A stretch of DNA of 64,000 nucleotides from Tetracentron sinense (lineage: Eukaryota > Streptophyta > Magnoliopsida > Trochodendrales > Trochodendraceae). The stretch is from assembly GCA_015143295.1 (NCBI GenBank), contig CM026562.1:14908041-14972040 (forward strand). Direction: 5' to 3'. Under the pieces are notes generated by a model. That model ran no database searches and was not told the origin of the DNA. It saw nothing but the letters and a program-made list of their open reading frames with translations. A program made the position numbers and the translations under genes. Shown piece by piece: positions 34,247 to 44,678 of the stretch; within the stretch, counting starts at the first letter, position 1; the number at the start of each line of letters is the position of its first letter.

Positions 34247-34382
34247 GTACGCTATCATGCTAAAGTTTCGAGTTGTAATTGGCTGTCATTATGTAATGTG
34301 ATTGCTTATATGTATGACATGCTACCTATACTTATGTGTTATTGCGTGAAATCTATTAACGTTAATTTAATTAATCACATAG
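34247..34382 (+). other. gag-pro intron of A (136 nt)
   Basis: GTACGC..CACATAG, AT-rich, with a possible branch site TATTAACG about 25 nt before the acceptor. It is phase 1: Gly is split G|GC. The length is not a multiple of three and the intron contains stops, so only splicing links gag to protease in one frame. Equivalent introns are in B and C at the same codon. Confidence 0.7.
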
Positions 34383-37300
34383 GCGCGTTATTAGTGAATG
34401 AATGCCTAGCTCGAGTGTTGATCGACACAGGATCCACTCATTCCTTTGTATCGCCTAGCTTTGCGAAAGGATTTCCAACCAAGTCCAGTCAGTTGAAGCA
34501 TGAATTAACCATCTCCACACCACTCGGCAAGTCAGTGGACACGGACAGTATATACAGGGACTGTGTAGTCCAAGTGGGACAGAATGAGTTGTTAGCCGAC
34601 CTCATCATCCTGGACTTCCAAGACTTAGATTTCGATGTCATACTTGGTATGGATTGGCTATCGGCTCACCACGGACATGTGGCATGTTTCGAGAAGATGG
34701 TGAACTTTGAGCCGATGGGAGTTAAGCCATTTCACTTTCGAGGGTTGAGGGAAAGAGACATTGCTCGCCTCGCAGCTTTGAGCTTAGCAAACCTAGAAGC
34801 ACAAAACTCCTCGGTCATTCCGGTCGTGAGTGAGTTCTTGGATGTATTTCCGGAGGAACTTCCCGGATTGCCTCCGGATCGGGAGATTGAGTTCGCTATA
34901 GAGCTTACTCCAGGCACCACTCCGATTTCACGGGCACCATATAGAATGGCCCCAATAGAGCTTGAGGAATTAAAGAAGCAAATTGAGGAGTTACAACAAC
35001 TTGGTTTCATCCAACCAAGTGTTTCACCATGGTGAGCTCCGGTCCTCTTTGTGAAAAAGAAAGACGGGTCAATGAGAATGTGCATAGATTACCGGCAGTT
35101 GAACAAGATAACTATTAAGAATCGTTATCCTTTGCCTCGGATAGACGACTTGTTTGACCAACTGAAGGGAGCGAGATTTTTCTCTAAGATTGATCTTAGA
35201 TCGGGGTATCATCTGTTAAAGATCAAGGCGGCAGATGTTCCGAAGTCGACTTTCAGGACTCGGTATAGGCACTACGAGTTCCTTGTCATGCCTTTTGGGC
35301 TGACGAATGCACCGGCGGCGTTCATGGATTTGATGAACCGGGTGTTCCGATCGTACTTGGATCGATGTGTGATTGTGTTCATAGATGACATTTTATTGTA
35401 TTCCCAGACACGGGAAGATCACGCACAAGACCTTCGTCTTGCTCTGGAGATATTGAGAGAGCATAGGCTATACGCTAAGTTAAGCAAGTGTGAATTTTGG
35501 TTGGAGAAGGTGGCATTCCTAGGCCACGTAGTGTTGGCCGAGGGTATTTCTGTTGACCCGGCAAAGATAGAGGCAGTTATGATATGGGAGAGACCCAAGG
35601 GCGTCACGGAGATACGTAGTTTTCTCGGGTTGGCAGGCTATTATCGGAGATTCGTGGAGGGATTCTCCAGTTTGGCTGCACCTCTCACATACCTGACGAG
35701 AAAGAATATTAAGTTTAGTTGGAGCGACAAATGCGAAGCGAGCTTCCAAGAGTTGAAGAAACGCCTCACCACGGCCCCCGTCCTGAGTGTGCCATCCGGG
35801 AGTGGTGGTTTTGTGGTTTACAGTGATGCCTCGCATATGGGGTTGGGATGTGTACTTATCCAGCACGGCAAAGTCATTGCTTACGCCTCCAGGCAATTGA
35901 AAGAGCATGAGAAGAATTATCCCACTCACGATTTAGAGCTAGCCGCGGTTGTGTTTGCCTTGAAGATTTGGTGACATTATCTCTATGGGGAACAGTTCGA
36001 CGTATTTATGGACCATAAAAGCTTGAAGTACCTGTTCTCCCAAAAGGAATTGAATTTAAGACAGAGGAGATGGGTAGAGTTTTTGAAAGACTACAAATGT
36101 TCCATTCAATATCATCCGGGCAAGACGAACGTTGTAGCCGATGCTCTTAGCCGAAAGCCCACTGGACTTTTGGCGCACATGATGCTGAGGGAATGGAGGT
36201 TGTTAGAAGATGCATCCAACCTCGACATCAGTTTTAGTCTCCCTACTTTTGGGCCAGTAATGGCTAACATCACAGTTAGGCCATATATCCTAAGCATGAC
36301 CAGGGAGTTGCAGGGAATGGATGCCAAGCTACTGTCTTACCGAGACCAGTCAGTTAAAAGTGGCAGCAAGGATTTTGCAGTGAGGGATGATGGAATTATA
36401 ACTTTCAAGGGAAGAGTATGTGTCCCAACCGATGAGAAGCTTAAGCGAGAAATCTTGTACGAAGCTCACCAGTCCAAGTACACCGTTCACCCCGGGGGTA
36501 CCAAGATGTATAGGGACTTTAAGAAGCACTTTTGGTGGTGGAACATGAAGCGAGAAATAGCGGGGTACGTGTCCCGATGCTTGGTGTGCCAACAAGTCAA
36601 GGCCGAGCACAGGAGACCGGCGGGTTTGTTGCAGTCTCTCCCTATTCCCGAGTGGAAATGGGAACATATCTCTATGGACTTCATCGTGGGGTTGCCAAAG
36701 ACAGTTAAAAAGACTTATGCGATATGGGTTGTGGTTGACAGACTCACGAAGTCCGCCCATTTCTTACCGTACCGGACTACATTCAACTCAAATCAGTTAG
36801 CTACCTTGTACATCAAAGAGATAGTCCGATTGCACGGAGTGCCAGTGAGCATTGTCTCAGACCGGGATCCAAGGTTCACATCCAGGTTTTGGAGAAGTTT
36901 TCAGGATGCCATGGGTTCCAGACTAGACTTTAGCACGGCCTTCCATCCACAGACGGATGGGCAAACCGAGCGAGTGAATCAGATTATTAAAGACATGCTC
37001 CGTGCATGTATGCTAGACTTCAAGGGAAGTTGGGAGGATCACCTACCTTTGGTGGAATTCGCCTACAACAATAGTTACCAGGCAAGCATACAGATGGCAC
37101 CCTTTGAGGCTTTGTACGGAAGGAGTTGTAGATCTCCGTTGTATTGGGATGAAGTGGGAGAAAGAAAAATTTTGGGCCCCAAGTTGATTGAACAAACTAC
37201 GGATAGAGTCAAGCTCATCCGGGAAAGGTTAAAGACCGCAGAAGACCGACAGAAAAGCTATGCCGACAACCGAAGGAGGGATCTTGAATATCGAGTTGGT

Positions 37301-37714
37301 GACTTTTTTTTTGTCAAGATTTCACCAACCAAGGGGGTTATGAGATTCGGGAAAAGAGGCAAGCTTAGCCCGAGATATGTGGGTCCATTCGAGATCATTA
37401 CTCGAGTTGGTGAGGTAGCTTACCGAGTTGCCTTGCCCGCTCACATGGAGGCGATCCACAACGTATTTCACATCTCCATGCTTCGGAAGTATATCCCGGA
37501 TCCTTCTCATGTCATCGAGCTTGATCCGATAGAGATCCGAGAGGACCTCACCCTAGTCGAACAACCGGTGCAGATCTTGGATAGGCGAGATCAAGTCTTG
37601 CGCAACAAGACCATTCCCTTGGTCTTGGTAAGATAGCAACACCATTCAAGAGAGGAAGCTACTTGGGAACGAGAAGCCGAAGTACGAGAAAAGTACCCCC
37701 ATTTATTTGTTTAA
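34383..37714 (+). pseudogene. Chromovirus A pol (protease-RT-RNase H-integrase-chromodomain)
   Basis: Exon 2 of Gag-Pol. The aspartic protease ([11 protein letters not shown], about 34420) is followed by RT with a QLGFI..SVSPW block, [10 protein letters not shown] and the catalytic [10 protein letters not shown] (about 35380), and RNase H with [17 protein letters not shown] and DHKSL. Integrase has a zinc finger (HQSKYTVH.. [11 protein letters not shown]), catalytic Asp in MDFIVGLP (36675), Asp in SDRDPRF (36860) and Glu in GQTERVN (36960). The chromodomain-like tail is SREEATWERE, ending with TAA at 37712-37714. Stops at 35033-35035, 35972-35974 and 37634-37636 interrupt it; two are C-to-T type changes relative to B or G. 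Otherwise it is collinear and complete. Confidence 0.95.
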
Positions 37715-37792
37715 GGCCATGGCATTCCCTTGTATTTTGTTATAGTTTTACGCATGTATGTATCGTCTAAATTTCGGGGACGAAATTTTTGT

Positions 37793-37805
37793 AAGGGGGG
37801 GAGAA
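37793..37805 (+). other. Polypurine tract of A
   Basis: AAGGGGGGGAGAA, directly before the 3' LTR at 37806 and preceded by the TTTCGGGGACGAAATTTTT block. Confidence 0.92.
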
Positions 37806-40106
37806 TGTAGCACCCCGGACTTTTTCATCCTTAATGAATAGCACCTTCGTAGCTAATTGGCCGTGTTTGTAGTCTAATTAATAAATAAGGGAGAAATCAG
37901 AAATTCTGAAATGTTAGAAATGTTCATTTTCGAAAGACGGATCCAACGCAAGTTGAATCGTCGAAATCCGACGAGCGAGTCAAAAGATATGGTCAAAACA
38001 GTCCAGACATACAGAGAACCGATCGCTCGGTCCAGTCAGCGATCGATCGGTCCATAACCGATCGATCGGTAGCTATCGCACGGTCAGAAATTTTGTATGG
38101 GGAAATTTTCCAGAGAGTGAGTTTTTGACCGGTCGATCGGTCATAAACACCGATCGCTTGGTAGGCAACCGATCGATCGGTCATAACCACCGATCGCTCG
38201 GTCTTCGCGTTTTTGCAGAAATTTCAGTAAGGGCGTTTTCATCTTTTGGGTGTTAAACCCTTACCCATAAGGGTTTGCTCGACCCTTTGAGCCCTCATTC
38301 ACAACCCTTAGACATTTTGAGAGCTAGAGAGTGAGAAGAAGAGGGTTTTGACCTAGGGTTTCCATTGAGGAAGAAATCAAAGGGGTGGACCATCCTAGGT
38401 CGTCCTCAAACTTGGATCTGCTTCAAGTTCAAGGCTTGGATTCTCCAACTCCAACCTCAAGCTCGTGTGGAGTACCTCTTCCAAGCTAGGGCAACGTTTC
38501 TACATCATCCTCAAGGATTTTCTTTCCCTTTTCAAGGTTAGTACACTCTCACTAGTTACTTTGGTAATAACCTAGGATTTTTCTAAGTAAATATGTGTTG
38601 GATCTTCCCCATTGCTCCCTTATGTTGGTATATACTAAATCCCTAAAACATAAACAAGATAATACAAACAAATGGTGGAATGTATGAATGGATGAGGAGT
38701 GGAGGTGATTGGATGCCATGTTGTGATGTGTTCAATGATGGGAAAAATGGTGGAAGGGCGTATTACGCATAATGAACACACCCCAAGTGTTTGATGAAAT
38801 GTTCGAATGAGAAAATATGAAATAACTAAAGGTAAAAAGGTTGAATACCACATATTTGATAGAATGCATGAATAAACTAAGATTTGAAAGCACGAGTCAC
38901 ATAAATGTTCCCCATTTGGCAAGTTGTATGCATGTGTTTATTTTGCTTCTTAAATTCTCATGTGAGTTGGGAAATTTTAAAATGCTATATATCATCATAA
39001 TTTCAAGATTGCTATGCACGAGCACATATGTAGATGGAGGATATTGTCAAGGAGGTTGGTAGCCCAGGGATCATGCGGGTGCTAACCCCTGGCTCATAAG
39101 AAAGGACTCGGAAATGTTGCACTGTCAAGGAGGTTGGTAGCCCCGGTTAAGGGAGCTAACCTCTGGCTCATAAGAAAGGAATGGTATTGTCAAGGAGGTT
39201 GGTAGCCCCGGTTAAGGGTGCTAACCTCTGGCTCATAAGAAAGGAAAAGCTATTGTACTGTCAAGGAGGCTGGTAGCCCAAGGATGTGCGGGTGCTAGCC
39301 TCTGGCTCATAAGAAGTGTATTGTACTGTCAAGGGGGTTGGTAGCCCAGGGATGTGCGGGTGCTAACCTCTGGCTCATAAGAAAGGTATTGTACTGTCAA
39401 GGAGGTTGGTAGCCCAGGGATATGCGGGTGCTAACCTCTGGCTCATAAGAAATATTAAAAGGACAACTCAAAGAGGAATTGTATGATGCATAGATATGTT
39501 TTAGTTTCATAATAATTATGACTTGATAAAATGTTTATGTATGAGGTTGCTAGAAATGATTATGAACTATACTCCTCCCATTTCTTGTATATGATGTTGT
39601 TCGTTATTACCATTGTTAGTTAGGGGCTTGCACTCGCTGAGTATTCCATGCTTAGCCGTACTTTCATGTCGGCAGGTACCCGAGTCCCTCTCGACATTTG
39701 TGATCCGGGTCCTTGGATAGAGGAGGACTATGGCGAGGAGGAACCGTACGAGGATCTAGTAGTCGAGCCTCAGGCAGAGGCAAGAGAGTTAGACCATTGG
39801 CCCCACGGGGATGACTATTGAGCGAGACAGAGTTGTATTTTGTCTTTTGTATTTTGTTAGGTGGGCCTGTCCACCTTAGACTTAGACGTGTTTTGTATTT
39901 ATGTTAACTTGGAATACTACTGTTTGGATCATTATAAAGAAAAGAAAATTTTAGTTTTCGCTTCCGCAAATTATGTTTAGCTTCCGCGCTCTGATAATCA
40001 TTATTTAGTACCTTATTTATCTTGTTCATTACAGGATGGTTTGGCAGGTTTGTATAGTCCACCTAAAGTATCCCTAAACTCCTAGGGGGTATTTTGGGGC
40101 ATGACA
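37806..40106 (+). repeat. A 3' LTR
   Basis: 2301 bp, 133 bp shorter than the 5' LTR mainly because its hairpin array (39048-39445) has six units. Palindromic cassette at 38016-38205, donor-like site at 38536/38537, dyad at 39637-39655, acceptor-like site at 40034. Confidence 0.96.
39048..39445 (+). repeat. LTR hairpin array in A 3' LTR (6 units)
   Basis: Same unit as in the 5' LTR. One unit (near 39328) pairs GGGGTT with AACCTC, a G-U wobble in RNA. Confidence 0.9.
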
Positions 40107-40111
40107 AGCCC

Positions 40112-40886
40112 TCTTCTCTGCCGACCCCGAACTACTCGATTGGCCTCGAGCCACATCCCTTCTCTTGAAGAATTCTTCCGAATTCTTCTCGGCAAGCTTC
40201 ACCTTGCTCACAACCTCTCCCCAGGTAGCCACCTAGAACATCGAGACCCTGTCTCTAATGGAGGGTTTCAATCCCCGCTCAAATTTCCTGACTCGCATAT
40301 GCTCCGATGCAATTAGGTGAGGTGCGAATCTCGACAACTCCACGAAGGTAGCCTCATAATCGGCCACACTCAACTCTCCTTGTTCAAGAGTCATGAATTC
40401 AATCTCCTTCTGTTCTTTGACAGCCGCCGAAAAATACTGTTTATAAAAGACATCCAAAAATTCCGACCATTTCCACAGCTCCCCCGCCCTGGTGGACTCC
40501 CTCTGTCTCTGTGCGGCTCTCCACCAATGCTCGACCGTACCTTCCATCACGAAGGTGGCCCAGTCCACTCTCTGTTCATCCGTGCAGTGGAGCGCTCTAA
40601 AAATCTTTTCCAATTGCATCACCCATGCCTCGGCGACCATGGGGTCAGTAGTACCGAAGAAGGTAGGAGGACGCAATCTCCTAAATGCCTCCAATCCTGA
40701 AGCATGGTGTGCTGGAGGTGGCGGAGGCGTAGAAGGAGTAACAGCAACCGGCCTTGCTGCTAACATAGCCAAAGTCTCGGCTATAGATGCAAAAGCTTGG
40801 GCAAAATCGGGTTGCTCGTCACCGGAAGGGGCATCACTTCCGCTTCCCCTCGTATTGTATCCGCGACCCCGAGCACCGCGTCTCAT
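40112..40886 (-). pseudogene. Chromovirus B gag, N-terminal part
   Basis: Starts at 40886 (MRRGARGRGYN, same start as A) and runs through the capsid region to the A insertion. A TAG at about 40233 replaces a Gln codon present in A. The upstream frame is open to 40937 but is not needed. With 29777-30233 it made one gag. 40107-40111 is the right copy of the AGCCC duplication. Confidence 0.92.
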
Positions 40887-41207
40887 GATGTGATCCTGAG
40901 AACGACAGTACCACATGAGTCTAACTTGGATACACATTTAATACAATTTCGCAATTCACTTAATACATATTCATCAGACATATTTAATAAGCACAACACA
41001 ATTTATGCACACATGGTATACAACATCATATCATAACATACACGTCGCGTTCCTAGCGTAGGATTCTAAGTTTGGTTGAAGTTCAACCTATTTTGACCAA
41101 GACTAACTTGTTAGTCTATACTTGGAATACAACTCTTTCCTACACCTAATGCCTTGTTCAATTATGGTATCTAGTACTAAGCGACCCTAGGGACTCTAAT
41201 GCCTAGA

Positions 41208-41219
41208 GCTCTGATACCA
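41208..41219 (-). other. Primer binding site of B (initiator Met tRNA)
   Basis: TGGTATCAGAGC on the minus strand, 4 nt from the 5' LTR. Confidence 0.92.
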
Positions 41220-41223
41220 CCTC

Positions 41224-43616
41224 TGTCACGCCCCAAAACACCCCCTAGGAGTTAAGGGATACTTTAGGTGTGATACTTCGTACCTGCCAAACCCTCCTGT
41301 AATTAAATGCGGAAGCGTAACTAAATTTTTCCTTTCTTTATAATGATCCAAAATATAGTATTCCAAGTTAACATAAATACAAAACACGCCTAAGTCTAAG
41401 GTGGACAGGCCCACCTATCAAAATATCAAAATACATAAGACCCGACACTATCTCGATCAATAGTCACCCCCGTGGGGCCAATGGTCTAAGTCTCTCACCT
41501 CCGCCTGAGGCTCGACTGCTAGATCCTCATACGGTTCCTCCTCGCCGTAATCCTCCTCTATCCAAGGACCCGGATCACATATGTCAAGAGGAGCTCGTGT
41601 ACCTGCCGACATGAAAGTACGGCTGAGCGTGGAATACTCAGCGAGTACAAACTCCTAACCAACAATGGTAATAACGAACAACATCATATACAAGTAATAG
41701 AAGGAGTACAATTCATAATCAATTTCTAACGACATCATACATAAACGTTTTATCAAGTATAATTGTTATGAAACCAAAACACGTCTATGAATCATACGAA
41801 ACCTCTTTGAGTTATCCTTTCAATATTTCTTATGAGCCAGAGGTTAGCACCCGCATATCCCTAGGCTACCAACCTCCTTGACAGTACAATATATTTCTTA
41901 TGAGCCAGGGGCTAGCACCCGTGTAATCCCTAGGCTACCAACCCCCTTGACAGTACAATATATTTCTTATGAGCCAGGGGCTAGCACCCGTATAATCCCT
42001 GGGCTACCAACCCCCTTGACAGTACAATATATTTCTTATGAGCCAGGGGTTAGCACCCGTATAATCCCTGGGTTACCAACCCCCTTGACAGTACAATACA
42101 TCTCATATGAGCCATGGGTTAGCACCCGTATAATCCCTGGGCTACCAACCCCCTTGACAGTACAATACATTTCTTATGAGCCAGGGGTTAGCACCCGTAT
42201 AATCCCTAGGCTACCAACCAGGGGTTAGCACCCGTATAATCCCTAGGCTACCAACCCCCTTGACAGTACAATACCTTTCTTATGAGCCAGAGGTCAGCAC
42301 CCGTAAAATCCTGGGCTACTAACCTCCTTGACAATACCATTTCTTTTCTTATAAGCCAGAGGTTAGCACCCTTAACCGGGGCTACCAACCTCCTTGACAA
42401 TATCCTCCATCTACATATGTGCTCGTGCATAGCAATCGTGAAATCATGATAACATATAGCATTTTAACAATTCCCAACTCACATAAGGATTTAAGAAGCG
42501 AAATAAACACATGTATAAAACTTGCCAAATGGGGAACATTTATGTGACTCATGCTTTCAAATCTTAGTTTATTCATGCATTCTATCAAACATGTGGTATT
42601 CAACCTTTTTACCTTTAGTTATTTCATATTTTCTCATTCGAACATTTCATCAAACACTTGGGGTGTGTTCATTATGCGTAATATGCCCTTCCACCATTTT
42701 TCCATCATTCTATACATCACAACATGGCATCCAATCGCCTCCACTCCTCATCCATTCATACATTCCACCATTTGTTTGTATTATCTTGTTTATGTTTTAG
42801 GGATTTAGCATATACCAACACAAGGGAGCAATGGGGAAGATCCAACACATATTTACTTAGGAAAATCCTAGGTTATTACCAAAGTAACTAGGAAGAGTGT
42901 ACTAACCTTGAAAAGGGAAAGAAAAATCCTTTAGGATGATGTAGAAACGCTGCCCTAGCTTGAAAGAGGTACTCCACACGAGCTTGAGGTTGGATTTGGA
43001 GAATCCAAGCCTTTAGAACGGTTCTAGGGTTCTAAAACCCTTGATTCTCTCAAGTGGAAAACCCTAGATGTAAATCCCCCTTCTCTTCTCTTCTTCTCTC
43101 TCAAAACCTTCTAAGTGAGGTGAATGAAGCCCTAAAGGCTCGGGCAAGCCCTTATGGGAAAGGGTTTAACCCCCCAAAAGATGAAAACGCCCTTAATGAA
43201 ATTTCTGCAAAAACGCGAAGACCGAGCGATCGGTGGTTATGACCGATCGATCGGTTGCCTACCGAGCGATCGGTACTCTGACCGAGCGACCGGTCAAAAA
43301 CTCACTCTCTGGAAAATTTCCCCATACAAATTTTTCGACCAGTCGATAGCCTCCGATCGATCGGTTTTGGACCGATCGATCGCTCCGTGGACCGAGCGAT
43401 CGGTGCTCTGCTGGTCCCGACTGTTTTGACCATATCTTTTGACTCGTTCGTCCGATTTTGACGATTCAACTTGCGTTCGATTCGACCTTCGAAAACGGAC
43501 ATTTCTGACATTTCAGAATTTCTGATTTCTCCCTTATTTATTATTTATACTATGAGAAAGGCCAATTGGTAACGAAAATGCTATTCATTAAAGTTGGAAA
43601 AGTCCGGGGTGCTACA
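41224..43616 (-). repeat. B 5' LTR
   Basis: 2393 bp. Hairpin array 41834-42398, dyad 41623-41641, palindromic cassette 43217-43410, donor-like CAAG|GTTAG at 42907/42906. About 55 bp immediately upstream of the acceptor-like ATTACAG (41297) are deleted relative to the 3' LTR. Confidence 0.94.
41834..42398 (-). repeat. LTR hairpin array in B 5' LTR
   Basis: Eight to nine units as in the 3' LTR, with a partial unit duplication at about 42215-42250. Confidence 0.88.
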
Positions 43617-43621
43617 ATGTT

Positions 43622-44587
43622 TTCCATCAAACACAAGGGGTGTATTCTTTATGCTTGAGATACTCATCCACTATTTTTCCCACACACATTCATCAACCAA
43701 CACGGCATCCAATCACCTTAACACCATTTCATCCATTCACGTATCCCACCATTCATCCATATTTATCTTGTTTTAGGTTTAGGATATATGGTATGTTTCA
43801 AGGGAAGAGAATATTAGATTAAATCATGATTTTGAAAAGGAAAAACCTAGATTATTGCTAGAGAAGTTAGTAGAGTGTACTAACCTTGAAGATCAAGCTT
43901 GATCTTTGAGGAAACCCTTAATTGAAGATGGTTCTAGCTTGGAATCCTTCAAGCTTGGAGCTACTTGATCTCAATCGCAAGATCCCTTCCTGGATTTCTC
44001 CTACAATCTCCCTTCTCCTCTTTCTCCCCTCTTTCTCTCCTTTAGGTTTCGAGCATCCCCAAGTGAGATCCCCAAATAGAACAAGGGTTTAAAACCCTCA
44101 AATCCGGCACACTTGTCAGCGATCGATCGTACACTTGTCAGCGATCGATCGCAGGTCCTTGCCATCAATCGCACATGGATGCGATCTATCGCACATGAAC
44201 CCGAGCACTATTGTCTGTTTTCTCCCTATATGCGATTGGTTGCACATATTTACCATCGATCGCAGATCACTGCGATCTGTCGCACCTGAGACCTCATCCA
44301 TCGCATATGGTCCAAAGACCTTGGGACCCATTTTGCCTTCATGCGATCGATCGCACCAAACCTACGATCAATCGCACATCCCAGATTTTGTTGTTTTTGC
44401 CCTTGCAGATCCATAGGGGTGCTTCCAACCTCCTTTTCACAACCTATAGGGTCCTAAACCCCTTCCCTCATGCTGCCCTTGGGTGATTAACCCTCCAAGC
44501 CATCTCAAATGCCAATTTTAACCCGAGGATTGCCAATTGACCCTGATTACACCATTCATTAGTCAAATAAAGTTCTGGGGTGCTACA
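43622..44587 (-). repeat. C 3' LTR, portion right of B
   Basis: Continues the LTR begun at 19341. Donor-like CAAG|GTTAG at 43885/43884. Cassette of GCGATCGATCGC palindromes at 44115-44375, a different palindrome from that of A and B. Ends GGGGTGCTACA. Confidence 0.9.
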
Positions 44588-44600
44588 TCCTCCCCTCCTT
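44588..44600 (-). other. Polypurine tract of C
   Basis: AAGGAGGGGAGGA on the minus strand, adjacent to the 3' LTR, with the TTTTGAGGACGAAATTTTT block before it. Confidence 0.85.
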
Positions 44601-44678
44601 ACAAAAATTTCGTCCTCAAAATTAGGACAGGACATACATGCACAAAACAATAAAATTTTACAAAAGAGGACCAAAGCC

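Larger units (their letters stand above)
30239..40106 (+). mobile_element. Chromovirus A, complete element, TSD AGCCC
   Basis: A complete 9868-bp Tekay/Del-type chromovirus in plus orientation, flanked by AGCCC (30234-30238 and 40107-40111). Layout: 5' LTR, PBS, gag, 136-nt intron, pol, PPT, 3' LTR. It is inserted in the gag of B. The LTRs are close but not identical: the first 120 bp differ at several sites and the hairpin array has 8 versus 6 units. So it is young in the stack but not new. Four stops leave no intact Gag-Pol frame. Confidence 0.97.
20747..43616 (-). mobile_element. Chromovirus B (host of A and a solo LTR), TSD ATGTT
   Basis: A minus-strand Tekay/Del-type chromovirus bounded by TGTCACGCCCC (20747) and GGGGTGCTACA (43616), with the perfect duplication ATGTT at 20742-20746 and 43617-43621. 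Removing A and the solo LTR leaves about 10.0 kb. It has both LTRs, PBS, gag, gag-pro intron, pol and PPT. It belongs to the same family as A (near-identical protein domains and LTR organisation). Coding capacity is destroyed by several stops and by the two insertions. Confidence 0.95.
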
